A stretch of 64,000 nt of DNA from Pedobacter soli (GCF_900101435.1 NZ_FMZH01000001.1:496001-560000), one strand, 5' to 3'; shown: positions 1 through 9,400, numbered from the stretch's first letter. Notes: generated from the sequence alone by a model not told the origin. Numbers and translations: made by a program.

Positions 1-2112
1 AATTTTAGGCTCTTCAACTGCTGCAACTTTTTCCTCTACGGCAAATTCAGCAATGTCCATGCGGTTACGCTCATTTAAATCAACAAAAAACTGTTTTCCG
101 TTTGCACCTTGTTTAAGCGCTTCTTCTTTTAAAAATTTCTCAATTACCGGCGATTCTGACCAGGTAACCGCTTTAAAATACGGGCCATGCGAATCAGGAC
201 GTGTTCCCCACCACCAGCTCGCATCGTAGGCAATTTCTTCCTTATATAAACGCGCCAAAGTAATTAAAATCTGTTTTTTCAGTTTTTCATCCTGAGCTGT
301 TTTATAATTATCGATTAATCCGTTTACGGCTTTTGCATTGTGCATATAACGTAATGCCCATAAAGCCAGATCGGCATTTTCGGTTTTAATAGCAGCTACC
401 ATCGCATCTGTTGCTTGTAACGATACTAAAGCCCTAACTGCCAGGTGAGGTAAAATGATAGCTGAATTAGGCGTGGCGTGAGGCCCTTCTACGCCTTTTG
501 CAGGTGCGGTAAATGATGCAGGAACCTTAGTAGCTAAAAGCACTTTTGCAGCTTCATCTACTTTACCCAAACGGTTTAAACCAATAATAGAAACGGCATG
601 TACACGTGGAGAAGCATCCTGAAGACCTTGTAAAAATGGCTCAATTGGCACATTGGCCAGGTAAATTTTACGGTCGGTTAATGCTTTTAAAGCAAATTCT
701 TTTACTGCATTATCTTTTGTTAATGCTACCAGCTCTGTAGTACCGTTTTCTTTGGCTAACTGTGCGTAAGTGTAAATCCCCGCAACGCGAACATCAAGTG
801 GTAAAGCCTGATCAGCAGCAATTTTTAAAGCAACCTCAGTGGCTTGTTTATTATTGCGGGCAACCAATTCCTGTGAAGCTGCAAGACGGCCTACCGAACT
901 GTTTGATTTAAGTAAATCTGTTAGTTTTTTAACCGATAACTTTTTTACATCAGGGAATACCTTATAGCTCCAATCGGTTGGTACCACACGAACAATATAA
1001 CCTTTATCCGGACTACCCGAGTAACCTGCTCCATCCCATGCCGAAAGGTAAAGTCTTCCAGATCCATCTACATCTAAATCGGTAATTTGCGGAAGTTTGA
1101 TAAACTCTTCGTCCTTTTGGGTAAAAGTTGGTCCATCAGCAGTAACCCTGTGGATGTATAACATACTTCTTCCCCAATCAGCCATCATAGGCACATTATT
1201 GTATTGTGTAGGCCAGTTTGGTTCATTCATAAATAATGCACCAGTACCCGAGCCACCACCTAAATCTGCAAGGGCAGGAATAATTTCGTCGGTAAAATTC
1301 TGGAATAAAACCGGGTAACCGTATTCGCCTGATTGAATATGATGTGAAAAACGCACATTCCATCCGCCACCATCATTGGTATTTTCGCGGGTAAATACGT
1401 TCATATAAGGATCGATAGCTACATCGTATACGTTACGTGTACCATGTGTAAATACTTCCATTTCGGTTCCATCAGGACGTACACGTACGATACCACCACC
1501 AAGCATAGTCATTTTCTTGCCTGAACGGTCTATTGCATCGTGGAAGCCGAAATCGCCTACTGAGATATAAATCCAGCCATCGATACCCATTCTAATGCCG
1601 TTGGTAGCATGGTCGGTACCACGTTCGCGAATGTATTTTTCATTGCTGATGTGCTCGATTAATGGTTTTTCAGGTCCATCGGCTTTACCATCGCCATCTT
1701 TATCTTCAAAAACAACCAAATTCATACCTGTAGCCTTACCGGTTTCTTTAGAGAAAGTGGTATGCAATACAAATACCTGGTCGCCCTGAACAATGATACC
1801 GCGTGGATTATCTACATCGGCAAAATCGGTATGGCCATCCATTTTACCGTCGTTATTTTTATCAACGAGTTTAAGAATACGGCCTTTGCCGGCATCTTTA
1901 CCCAAAGAGCCGATCATATCTACCCCAACAAATACTTCGCCGGTTGGTGCAACGGCCAAACATGCCGGGCTTGGGGTAATATCTGGTCCTGCAAAATTAG
2001 TAATGGTTAATCCAGGAGGGGCTAAACGGGGTTTCTCGGGTTCACTAAAAAGGTTTTTAAAACCCAGGAAAATAATAGATAAGTAAATTAAACTTAAAGA
2101 GAATTTGATCAT
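1..2112 (-). CDS. PVC-type dehydrogenase/HEAT-repeat protein, 3' part missing
   Basis: The gene starts at 2112 and runs off the window at base 1 with 704 codons open. The first ~20 residues are a hydrophobic signal-like segment. Residues ~40-380 look like a beta-propeller of the sugar/membrane-bound dehydrogenase type (NVYDVAIDPYMNVFTREN, DGGGWNVRFSHH, LDVDGSGRLYLSAWDG). Residues ~400-640 are alpha-helical HEAT-like repeats, followed by WWWGTRPDSHGPYFK, a signature I associate with large proteins that end in a CxxCH cytochrome c domain; that end would lie outside the window. Proteins of this kind are thought to be periplasmic oxidoreductases, but their substrates are mostly unknown. The start ATG follows an A/C-rich leader. 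Domain assignment is from family resemblance only. Confidence 0.8.
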   Translation of the reverse strand, partial: MIKFSLSLIYLSIIFLGFKNLFSEPEKPRLAPPGLTITNFAGPDITPSPACLAVAPTGEVFVGVDMIGSLGKDAGKGRILKLVDKNNDGKMDGHTDFADVDNPRGIIVQGDQVFVLHTTFSKETGKATGMNLVVFEDKDGDGKADGPEKPLIEHISNEKYIRERGTDHATNGIRMGIDGWIYISVGDFGFHDAIDRSGKKMTMLGGGIVRVRPDGTEMEVFTHGTRNVYDVAIDPYMNVFTRENTNDGGGWNVRFSHHIQSGEYGYPVLFQNFTDEIIPALADLGGGSGTGALFMNEPNWPTQYNNVPMMADWGRSMLYIHRVTADGPTFTQKDEEFIKLPQITDLDVDGSGRLYLSAWDGAGYSGSPDKGYIVRVVPTDWSYKVFPDVKKLSVKKLTDLLKSNSSVGRLAASQELVARNNKQATEVALKIAADQALPLDVRVAGIYTYAQLAKENGTTELVALTKDNAVKEFALKALTDRKIYLANVPIEPFLQGLQDASPRVHAVSIIGLNRLGKVDEAAKVLLATKVPASFTAPAKGVEGPHATPNSAIILPHLAVRALVSLQATDAMVAAIKTENADLALWALRYMHNAKAVNGLIDNYKTAQDEKLKKQILITLARLYKEEIAYDASWWWGTRPDSHGPYFKAVTWSESPVIEKFLKEEALKQGANGKQFFVDLNERNRMDIAEFAVEEKVAAVEEPKI

Positions 2113-2586
2113 TGTGTGTGTTTGTTATTGTTTTTTTTGGTTAGTGTCGGGTAAACTTACAAAAAATACAAATTAACTCTTGCCAAAATTTTGTTATAAT
2201 TAACTTTTCTTTGAATTACTCACGCTAAACAGCACTTATTATAATCATTCTCATAAAAAAAATCAGAAATTATTGCTTTCTAGGCTACTTTATGTTAAAC
2301 AATTCTAAACACGAGGACAGCAAAATCAAAAACAATAAAGCATTATAGACGAGCAGAAATATTCAGATACACACTTAATTTATCAGGGTTAATTAAAAAT
2401 TAACATAAAAATCACACAAACAACACAATATAATCATCGTAAAACAGCAATTCAACTGATTTACATTTCAAAATCCAGTAAAAAACACCTGAAAGTGATT
2501 TAAATACAAATAAAAAAGATAATTACTTGATCAATTGAAGATTTTTTATTAAATTTACCATACAAAATTCATTAAATCAGTACGTT
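2113..2586. other. AT-rich intergenic region
   Basis: This gap separates two divergent genes. It is very AT-rich, with A-runs near 2340-2530. I see no open frame, no strong hairpin and no recognisable RNA. It must hold the promoters of both neighbours, but no clear TAnnTTTG box stands out. Confidence 0.4.
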
Positions 2587-2754
2587 ATGAAAAATATCTT
2601 TTATATTTTCCTGACTGCCCTGATCTCTTCAATTGCTTTATTAACAACGGATGCTACTTTTGATCCCGAATTGGTTTATAGCACCGTAATATTAATCTGG
2701 TTACTGTACATCTGGTACCACGTGTATGCAAACAAGAGAAACTACAGCGAGTAG
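2587..2754 (+). CDS. Small membrane protein, 55 aa
   Basis: A short frame from ATG 2587 to TAG 2752-2754. It has an N-terminal hydrophobic stretch (IFYIFLTALISSIALL) and a second one around residues 31-46 (YSTVILIWLLYIWYHVY), then a charged tail (ANKRNYSE). This suggests a two-segment inner-membrane protein. I do not recognise a family. It stands alone, divergent from the dehydrogenase-like gene and followed by repeat-rich DNA. Amino-acid use looks like a real protein, but the length makes this a moderate call. Confidence 0.5.
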   Translation: MKNIFYIFLTALISSIALLTTDATFDPELVYSTVILIWLLYIWYHVYANKRNYSE

Positions 2755-2830
2755 TCTGTATGCTTATTAAGTTGTTTCCCAATCAGCAGAGGTGGGTAGG
2801 AAGGGTTATGCTTTTTTATTTGGAAATCAT

Positions 2831-2987
2831 CAATGTTCAATAACCAATAACCAATTAGCAATAACCAATTAGCAGTAACCAATTAGCAATAACCAATTAG
2901 CAATAACCAATTAGCAATTAGCAATAACCAATTAGCAATATCCAATACTCAATGTTCAATTACCAATACTCAATAACCAATTAGCAA
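2831..2987. repeat. Degenerate CAAT-type tandem repeat
   Basis: About 157 bp built from CCAATTAG and CAATAA words; the word AACCAATTAGCAAT recurs at least five times with short variants (CAATGTTCAA, CAATACTCAA) between. Related scattered words continue to ~3230 and reappear at ~6295-6510. The whole gap 2755-3293 otherwise holds no open frame that I would call. Confidence 0.8.
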
Positions 2988-3280
2988 AGAGGTTTGGGTT
3001 AACGGTTTAACTTTCCTAAGCCTTTTGCTTTTATACGCTCAAATGCTTCGCTACTATCAGGATTTAGTTATGACCACGGTAAACAACTAATAATCAGTTT
3101 CCAATCACCAATTATCAAACGGGGCATACCGCCATTAACCATCAACAACCAAGATTTGATTGTGCTCAAGATTTAGGCTATGGGCAGTACCAATGAACAA
3201 ATGACCAGTGAACCAGTAAACAAATAACCTGTTTACATAAACTTAACCTAACCGGCAGTTCTTCGGATTGCATATCTTTT

Positions 3281-3288
3281 TATCTTTA
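3281..3288 (+). promoter_or_regulatory. Bacteroidetes -7 box (TATCTTTA)
   Basis: TATCTTTA matches TAnnTTTG except for the last base. It lies five bases before the ATG at 3294, so transcription would start at or beside the start codon, giving a leaderless or nearly leaderless mRNA. Confidence 0.5.
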
Positions 3289-3293
3289 GCGCT

Positions 3294-3881
3294 ATGTACT
3301 GGTACGAAGAAGAGGTTAAGCAATTAGAAAAAACGCACTGGCTGGATCGGGAACATCCTGGTATTGTATTTTATGGCAGTTCGTCCATACGTTTATGGCA
3401 TAGCCTTGAAGATGATTTTCCGACCAGCAAGGTAACTAACCTGGGCTTTGGCGGCTCTACTTTAGCAGCATGTGTCTGGTTTTTCGAAAGGATCATGACC
3501 AATTACCGGCCAAAGGCACTGGTTGTTTATGCCGGCGATAATGACCTCGGAGATGGCCGGCACCCAGAGGAAATTTTTATCTTTTTTCAGCAACTGATGG
3601 CCAAAGCGAATAGCCGGTTTAATGATCTGCCCTGTTATTTTATTTCGTTAAAACCCAGTTTAACCCGCTGGCATATGGCCGATCAGTTCAGATACACCAA
3701 TAACCTGATTGAAAGCGAAATTATTAAGCATAACGGAAACTGGAAATTTATTGATGTTTTTAAAAAGATGCTCACGAAAGAAGGTAATCCCGATCCGGTA
3801 TTTTACGACCATGATGGCCTCCACCTGAGCGAAGCGGGCTACCGCTTGTGGACAGAAGCCGTGAAGGAGAAATTAGGTTAA
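3294..3881 (+). CDS. SGNH/GDSL-type hydrolase
   Basis: A 195-residue cytoplasmic protein without signal peptide. It carries the blocks of the SGNH hydrolase fold: VFYGSSSIRLW (block I, nucleophile probably Ser30), GFGGSTL (block II, Gly near 54), GDND (block III, Asn83) and DGLHLSEAGY (block V, Asp174 and His177). Such enzymes are esterases, lipases or carbohydrate deacetylases; the substrate cannot be read from sequence. Its length is usual for a single-domain SGNH enzyme. An alpha/beta hydrolase follows 65 bp downstream on the same strand, possibly in the same transcript. The -7 box close to the ATG supports this start. Confidence 0.88.
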   Translation: MYWYEEEVKQLEKTHWLDREHPGIVFYGSSSIRLWHSLEDDFPTSKVTNLGFGGSTLAACVWFFERIMTNYRPKALVVYAGDNDLGDGRHPEEIFIFFQQLMAKANSRFNDLPCYFISLKPSLTRWHMADQFRYTNNLIESEIIKHNGNWKFIDVFKKMLTKEGNPDPVFYDHDGLHLSEAGYRLWTEAVKEKLG

Positions 3882-3946
3882 TCATTACCATTAATTAATA
3901 TCCTGATAATATCGAAGCCCTATTTTTCCCTCAAAGATTTAAATTA

Positions 3947-4675
3947 ATGAAAAGGGAATACCATAAATGGTTCAGCCATAGCTTACAAAGAGATATGGAA
4001 CTTTTGTTTTTTGGCCACAGCGGAAGGGCAGTAATCTTTTTCCCCACCCGGATGGCCAGGTTTTATGATTACGAAAACTGGGGGATTATCGGCTCCTTAA
4101 GTCAACAGATCGAAAATGGCGAAATTCAGGTATTTTGTTTAGATAGTATTGATGGCGAAAGCTTTTATAACGACGGTGTATTCCCATCGGTACGCATAGA
4201 CCGTCACCTGCAATACGAAAAGTATATTTTAGATGAAGTAATGCCCTTTATCGGGCAACAAAACAACAGTGGCTATGTAGAAACTGCAGGTTGCAGTATG
4301 GGGGCTTACCACGCCATTAATCTGGCCATGAAATACCCCTGGTTGTTTAAAAAAGCTGTCGGTATTAGCGGCAGATACGATTTAACAGACAACATAGGCG
4401 ACTTTAAAGATTTGCTCAGCGGGTTCCATAATGACGAAGTGTATTTTAATATGCCGGCGCAGTACATTGCAAACCTTAACGACGACCGCTTGTTAACGGC
4501 AGTAAGAAATATGGAAATTATTCTCGCTGTTGGTGAAACCGATCCGTTTTTAAGTGGCAATCAGCACCTGAGCAGTTTACTATGGGAAAAAGGCATCCCG
4601 AATCAGTTTCATACCTGGGAAAGCAATGCACACCGCCCCCATTACTGGCGCAAAATGGCGCCGATGTACATTTAA
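3947..4675 (+). CDS. Alpha/beta-hydrolase esterase (esterase D-like)
   Basis: A 242-residue protein with the nucleophile elbow GCSMG at 115-119 (Ser117), followed by the helix AYHAINLAMKYPWLFKKAVGISGRYD. The Asp and His of the triad are probably in GETDPF and SNAHRPHYW near the C-terminus. This layout fits the esterase D / putative-esterase family, single-domain serine hydrolases acting on small esters. There is no signal peptide. It follows the SGNH hydrolase on the same strand and converges with the lipoprotein gene ending at 4688. The exact substrate is unknown. Confidence 0.85.
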   Translation: MKREYHKWFSHSLQRDMELLFFGHSGRAVIFFPTRMARFYDYENWGIIGSLSQQIENGEIQVFCLDSIDGESFYNDGVFPSVRIDRHLQYEKYILDEVMPFIGQQNNSGYVETAGCSMGAYHAINLAMKYPWLFKKAVGISGRYDLTDNIGDFKDLLSGFHNDEVYFNMPAQYIANLNDDRLLTAVRNMEIILAVGETDPFLSGNQHLSSLLWEKGIPNQFHTWESNAHRPHYWRKMAPMYI

Positions 4676-4687
4676 AACAGGTTAACT

Positions 4688-5215
4688 TTACTCTGTCGCC
4701 GAAAAATAATACTGTTTAATGGCAATAGTTGATGCAGGTTCTGTTGCGCCTGCCGCACCAATTCCGATATTGGCTTCTATGAGCCATTTCTCCGGAGAAG
4801 CATTTGTTTTGGCCACCCTAACCCCTTTAACGGTTCCTTTTAATGCTTTAAACTCAATACCGAAGCAGGCAGGGCAATAAGAAACATACTTCACCTTACC
4901 CGCTTTAACATCCTCGTCCGTTAACAAAAACCGATCACCTTGCATTGGTGCCTGCATGTAAAGCCAATAAGTACGGCCATCGCCCTGGCTCCTTACCCAA
5001 AATATACGGTATTGCCCTTTGGTTAAAGTTAAATTATTACCACTCATCGCTGCATTATCGGCATACATAAAACTGCAACTCGCCCCCTGCGGGCATTCGG
5101 TTAAATTTTGCTCATCAATGGTAAAATCCAGTGGTGTATCGGTTTTCTTTTTGCATGCTGTTAAAGTGCTTAACACCAACAAAATAAAAGCTGTTGTTTT
5201 GAAAGCGTTTTTCAT
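4688..5215 (-). CDS. Lipoprotein of unknown function
   Basis: 175 residues. The N-terminus has a charged start, a hydrophobic stretch and the lipobox LTAC with Cys21, followed by KKK, so it should be exported and lipid-anchored. The mature part has four cysteines, including ECPQGASC near residue 45 and SYCPACFGIEF around 125, suggesting disulfides or metal binding. I recognise no domain. It is a single gene, convergent with the esterase upstream of it in the window and divergent from the HAD phosphatase gene. Confidence 0.75.
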   Translation of the reverse strand: MKNAFKTTAFILLVLSTLTACKKKTDTPLDFTIDEQNLTECPQGASCSFMYADNAAMSGNNLTLTKGQYRIFWVRSQGDGRTYWLYMQAPMQGDRFLLTDEDVKAGKVKYVSYCPACFGIEFKALKGTVKGVRVAKTNASPEKWLIEANIGIGAAGATEPASTIAIKQYYFSATE

Positions 5216-5383
5216 GATTTTGTTTTCTTACCTAGACGTATGCACCAGGCTATCCGCTACAACAGTTATATTAAGTTTATGTTAAATAAATTAACCTGGC
5301 TTACCCTGCAACAGCATAATGTTTAAATCTAAAATAAAGGCTTCGAAACACATTCTCTTAACCTGGATTGAACAAGAAAATAT

Positions 5384-5391
5384 TATGTTTG
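5384..5391 (+). promoter_or_regulatory. Bacteroidetes -7 box (TATGTTTG)
   Basis: An exact match to TAnnTTTG, 28 bases before the ATG of the HAD phosphatase gene at 5420. No convincing -33 TTG at the usual spacing. Confidence 0.5.
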
Positions 5392-5419
5392 CAGCTAAAC
5401 ATTAAATCGACGAAAAAAC

Positions 5420-6202
5420 ATGAAACAAGGCTTATTGATAGATATGGACGGGGTGATTTACAGCGGGGAGGCATTGATATTTGGTGCAGATAAATTTATT
5501 AAACATTTAATTGATGAAGATATTCCCTTTGCATTTATGACCAACAACAGCCAGCGCACCCAACTTGAAGTAGTACGCAAACTGAAAGGATTGGGCATAA
5601 AGGTTGAGGAAAGCCATGTATACACCAGCGCAATGGCTACCGGTAAATTTCTTTCTGACCAAAGCCCTAACGGTACAGCTTATGTGTTGGGCGAAGGTGG
5701 TTTATTGAGCAGTTTACACGATCATGGTATTACACTGGTTAATACCGATCCGGAGTTTGTGGTTTTGGGTGAAGGAAGAAATTTCACACTCGAAATGGTA
5801 CAACGTGCAGTAGATATGATTCTAGCAGGAGCTAAATTTATTACCACCAACCGCGACCCATCGCCTAAAAAACCAGGCTGGAATAATTTAGGCATTGCTG
5901 CAACTACCGCCATGATTGAAGAGGCTACCGGCAGGAAGGCTTTTGTTACGGGTAAACCAAGCCCGGTGATGATGCGTTCGGCACGTAAATTTTTAGGCCT
6001 TGAAACCAGCGAAACTACTGTGATTGGCGATACCATGGAAACGGATATCCAGGGTGGCGTGCAAATGGGTTATAAAACGATTCTGGTGCTTTCGGGCATA
6101 TCAACCAAAGATACCTTAGGACATTATGCTTTTAAACCCGATATGATTGCCAGTTCGGTTGATGAGATTCAGTTTCCCCTCAACTGGTGGGAAAGTAAAT
6201 AG
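5420..6202 (+). CDS. HAD-IIA family sugar-phosphatase (NagD-like)
   Basis: A 260-residue haloacid-dehalogenase phosphatase. Motif I is DMDGV (Asp8 nucleophile, Asp10 acid/base), motif II is in FMTNNSQRT (near 41-44), the lysine motif is TGKPSP (Lys179) and motif III/IV is GDTMETD (Asp204, Asp209). The large C2-type cap between ~80 and 175 and the KPSP motif place it in subfamily IIA with NagD and p-nitrophenyl phosphatases, which dephosphorylate nucleotides or sugar phosphates. It is cytoplasmic and monocistronic, with a -7 box upstream and a terminator hairpin downstream. The real substrate is not determinable here. Confidence 0.9.
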   Translation: MKQGLLIDMDGVIYSGEALIFGADKFIKHLIDEDIPFAFMTNNSQRTQLEVVRKLKGLGIKVEESHVYTSAMATGKFLSDQSPNGTAYVLGEGGLLSSLHDHGITLVNTDPEFVVLGEGRNFTLEMVQRAVDMILAGAKFITTNRDPSPKKPGWNNLGIAATTAMIEEATGRKAFVTGKPSPVMMRSARKFLGLETSETTVIGDTMETDIQGGVQMGYKTILVLSGISTKDTLGHYAFKPDMIASSVDEIQFPLNWWESK

Positions 6203-6520
6203 CTAGTTCTGAGTTGGGAGTTGAGAGTTGAGAGTTGAGGCCTTAAATAATTCCTTCAGTTGATTTAGTTTAGCTGAAGGAATTGTTTGATTAACGACCA
6301 ATGTGCAATTACCAATAATCAAAGACCAATTATCAGACAGGATTTTTGCAAGCAGAAAGATAGGATCCGGGTGAAAAGCAATGGAAGTGATTTGCCATTA
6401 ACTATCAACTATTAACCAGTGAACTAATAACCAATGTTCAATAATCAATCTTCAATTACCAAACGGTTTACCAATATTTTCACTAATGAACTAATGACTA
6501 TTGCACCAATGAACAAATAG
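6203..6520. repeat. Repeat-rich intergenic gap
   Basis: Starts with a short GAGTTGAGA microsatellite (6209-6240), then the HAD gene's terminator hairpin, then degenerate CCAATG / CCAATAA words (6295-6510) of the same kind as those at 2831-2987. No gene is visible. Confidence 0.6.
6249..6284 (+). terminator. Intrinsic terminator-like hairpin
   Basis: Perfect 11-bp inverted repeat AATTCCTTCAG ... CTGAAGGAATT with a 14-base loop, about 47 bp after the stop of the HAD gene. The T-tract after it is poor (GTTTGATT), so it may be a weak terminator or an mRNA 3'-end stabiliser. Confidence 0.55.
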
Positions 6521-6793
6521 TTATGGTTTGGTTAACAAAGGAATGTTTGTGAAATAGCTACTTCCATCAAAGCCTGGACTGCAATCGGTTTTGAACGCTG
6601 CATCTTTCGGGGCATCATCTTTTACTGTTGCCTGTGTTGCAGATAAGTGCACTACATTTAATTCTTTGCTGTTATTTTTAAGCTGAGGTGCATCTGTATT
6701 AGTCGGTTTAGTAGCGGTAAAGTCTTCTGCTTTCATCAGTAAGGCTACTGCCGGGATAACCATTAACAAAGCGGCACAGGAAATCAGTCTCAT
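6521..6793 (-). CDS. Small exported protein, 90 aa
   Basis: The first ~22 residues form a signal peptide (RLISCAALLMVIPAVALLM). The mature part is polar and probably disordered, rich in Lys, Asp and Thr, with one Cys near the end (DCSPGFDGSSYFTN). No family is recognised. The gene sits alone between two repeat-rich gaps, which lowers confidence that it is conserved, but the signal peptide makes chance unlikely. Confidence 0.5.
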   Translation of the reverse strand: MRLISCAALLMVIPAVALLMKAEDFTATKPTNTDAPQLKNNSKELNVVHLSATQATVKDDAPKDAAFKTDCSPGFDGSSYFTNIPLLTKP

Positions 6794-7012
6794 AATATTT
6801 CGCTTAATTTATCTCTCCGGAAAGCTTGCTTATACGGCCAAACAACTGCCCGTTGAATTGTTAATGCTTCTACTTTCAGAAATGTAATACAAAGATGAAA
6901 AGCTGTTATTACCGGTTTAATTAATTAGGATTACGAAATTGTTAAAAGGAGGCTACCAGTTTTAATTGAATATTAATAACATCACAAATCAATAGTTGCA
7001 TTTTAATATAGT

Positions 7013-7670
7013 AATGCAATCGCTAATCTCATCTATCCTCGTTACAAACCAGGACAATGGTAAGTGCGGGTCATGTGTTAGCCCACCAGTAGACTATGTT
7101 TGCCTTCTATGCTCGTTTGCGAGCTCAACAGCATCAATTGTAAACCCATTAGTACGCTATGTTTAGCTTCCAGTATTGTTTGCGAGCGTACCAGTATCAA
7201 ATGCAAACCCTTTAGTACGCTATGTTTGGCTTCCACTGTTGTTTGCGGCCGCACCAAAGTCAATTGCAGCATGTATACAGACAATTGGTCAGTGTACAGA
7301 TCGAATTGCTAGCCTGCATCTGACAATTGGTCAGTCATCAGCATATAAAACATTTAAACAGCAAGCTTAGGTTTCGCTATTTTGCTTTAATCGTCTCGGT
7401 TGTCACAAAGTGATTCCTTTGGAATAAGGAGGGCGCGATAAAAGTGTATTAAATACATAGCGATGCAATCGCTTATCTCGTCTATCCTCGTTGCAAACGA
7501 GGACAATAATGACAGTTGGTCAACCACCGGCATATAAAACATTTAAACAGCAAGCTTAGGTTTCCTTTTAATCGTCCTCGTTTGCACGAGAATGAAGGAA
7601 ATATGCATTTGTAATGCATGGCGATACCATCACAGTGCTCCGTTATCCTCGTTGCAAACAAGAACAACAG
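7013..7670. repeat. REP-like palindromic repeat cluster
   Basis: A palindrome with stem TCCTCGTT / AACGAGGA and loop GCA is perfect at 7485-7503. Diverged copies lie at 7036-7054 and 7646-7664, and a flipped one at 7575-7592. The word GCAATCGC...ATCTCGTCTATCC precedes copies one and two, and GCATATAAAACATTTAAAC followed by AGCAAGCTTAGGTTTC occurs at ~7340 and ~7529, so a unit of ~190 bp is partly repeated. This resembles REP elements moved by RAYT transposases; no such transposase is in the window. The gap 6794-7897 has no credible gene. Confidence 0.6.
7081..7270. repeat. Three-copy 63-bp tandem repeat
   Basis: Three diverged copies of a 63-bp unit, recognised by the word GTACGCTATGTTTGGCTTCC (copy three) and its variants at ~7090, ~7150 and ~7213, each followed by TTGTTTGCG. 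The period is a multiple of three, so frames on both strands stay open across the array. No start context or conserved protein supports a gene. Confidence 0.75.
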
Positions 7671-7897
7671 GCTATAAAAAAAGATTGCGCAGCAACATCC
7701 ATCGCTACGCAATTATTAACTAACTAATCAAAATGTTTATACTGTTGCACATTAGATCACCAATCCTACGTACTAAGCAGTATCAGGTAATTGTATTGGA
7801 TATCCTAATAAACCAAATTATATTACCACTTTGTCTCCATTTAAATTACATTAATTAAGTTTTCAGCTCACTGAGCATGTCAAAAGAAGATGACCAA

Positions 7898-9400
7898 TTA
7901 CATTTTGGCATCCATTAATTTCGTTGTTTTAGCTTTTGGCGCAACCAGCTTCATCTTGAGTACAAATGCCTGGCTGGGTTGAAAATCTTTTGGAAGAAGT
8001 ACATCATAATAAGTATTCTTATCCAGGTCGATACCCATATCTGATTGCTTTAAGGTTAAACTTTTTCCACCAACTAAGAGCCCTGCACTGCCCGGAACCT
8101 GTGTAGCATTTTTAGGCACAGCAATACGCACAATACCATTAACAGGTTTATTGAAAACAGTTAGATATAGCTGATCTTCCTTTTGGGTAAAATAACCCAG
8201 TTTTGAAGGCGTTAAAGCGGCGTGGCGTACCCCATAAACAGCCTCGGCATTTTGTTTTACCCATTTACCTATTTCTGCGGCTATTTTGTCTTCTTCGGGG
8301 TGCATATTTCCGTTACCATCAGGACCAAAGTTTAATACGAAATTACCGTTCATGGATACCGAATGCATTAACATATCGAGCAAATCGTCGGTAGTTTTGG
8401 TGTAAATGCCCGACCAATCTTTCATATAACCCCAGCCATTTGGTGGAATGGTCATTACTGCATCCCAATCGTTGCCGTTTAACCATTCAAATTCGGCAGG
8501 AAGCTTACGTTCCCATCCCTGCTCATAATCGCCCAAAATAACGCCGTTCGAATCGAAATGGCGCGAACCATGTTCATCGTTGCGGAAACGGGAACCGATA
8601 ATTAAACCCGGGTGTTTTTCGCGAAGTTCTTTTTCTAAGTTATAGGTAAACTGATAAGCACTCTTCCATGATGCATCCCAGGTACCATCGAACCAGAAGC
8701 CTTTAATTTTTGGATAATTGCTTTCCAGTTCTAACAACTGATTGCGGGTATATTGCAGAAATTTATCAAACCGGGCCTTTTCTTCGTCTGTTTGAGGAGC
8801 CTTACCCATATAGTTCGGATTGTTCCATTCTAAAATCGAAAAGTACAGATAAACATCTATACCTTCGGCAGTATAAGCGTCTACAATCTGCTTTACAATA
8901 TCTTTTTTATAAGGCGAAGCCGAAACATTATAATCTGAATATTTGGTTGGCCAAAGGGCAAAACCATCATGGTGCTTGGTAGTAAAAATTACATACTTCG
9001 CTCCCATTTCTTTAGCCTGTTTAGCCCAGCGTTTGGCATCAAAGTTTTTAGGATTGAATTGTTTGTATAAATTATCGTAAGTTTTGGTCCAGTCTTTAGG
9101 CGCAGTTGGGCCACCCCAGGAGCGAATCCATTCTGAAGCTGCTGCCCCATCTCTCGCACTTACGCCATTCCATTCGTTACCAGCAATAGAATAAATACCC
9201 CAGTGGATAAACTGCCCTAAACCATAACTGCGAAAAGCCTGCATATCCGCATCGGTACGGTTACGTGGGGTAAGCGAACCATACTTTACTTCAATCAGGG
9301 TATCGCGTTTCTTTTTGGGGCCTGTCCACTGTGCGTTTGCCTGGCTTATACCAGCCACTGCTGCAACAGCAATTAATGCGCATCTTAACGTATTCTTCAT
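7898..9400 (-). CDS. GH29 alpha-L-fucosidase
   Basis: 500 residues with a Sec signal peptide (cleavage near ANA-Q at 23-24). The catalytic barrel shows the GH29 blocks GQFIHWGIYSIAGNEW, FTTKHHDGFALW (140-150) and KGFWFDGTWD, where Asp238 is the likely nucleophile. Retaining GH29 enzymes release L-fucose from alpha-linked glycans in the periplasm or at the surface. Residues ~400-500 form a beta-rich C-terminal domain. It is the last gene of a minus-strand cluster, 16 bp after the GH20 gene, so both are likely cotranscribed. Linkage (alpha-1,2 versus 1,3/1,4) cannot be told. It is one of three GH29 enzymes here. Confidence 0.95.
   Translation of the reverse strand: MKNTLRCALIAVAAVAGISQANAQWTGPKKKRDTLIEVKYGSLTPRNRTDADMQAFRSYGLGQFIHWGIYSIAGNEWNGVSARDGAAASEWIRSWGGPTAPKDWTKTYDNLYKQFNPKNFDAKRWAKQAKEMGAKYVIFTTKHHDGFALWPTKYSDYNVSASPYKKDIVKQIVDAYTAEGIDVYLYFSILEWNNPNYMGKAPQTDEEKARFDKFLQYTRNQLLELESNYPKIKGFWFDGTWDASWKSAYQFTYNLEKELREKHPGLIIGSRFRNDEHGSRHFDSNGVILGDYEQGWERKLPAEFEWLNGNDWDAVMTIPPNGWGYMKDWSGIYTKTTDDLLDMLMHSVSMNGNFVLNFGPDGNGNMHPEEDKIAAEIGKWVKQNAEAVYGVRHAALTPSKLGYFTQKEDQLYLTVFNKPVNGIVRIAVPKNATQVPGSAGLLVGGKSLTLKQSDMGIDLDKNTYYDVLLPKDFQPSQAFVLKMKLVAPKAKTTKLMDAKM

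Noticed and set aside
7078..7312. Frames on both strands over the 63-bp repeat as genes
   Set aside because: Open only because the period is a multiple of three; no start context or family.
7482..7712. 76-codon minus-strand frame
   Set aside because: Lies in the REP-like repeats and shows no gene-like features beyond chance.
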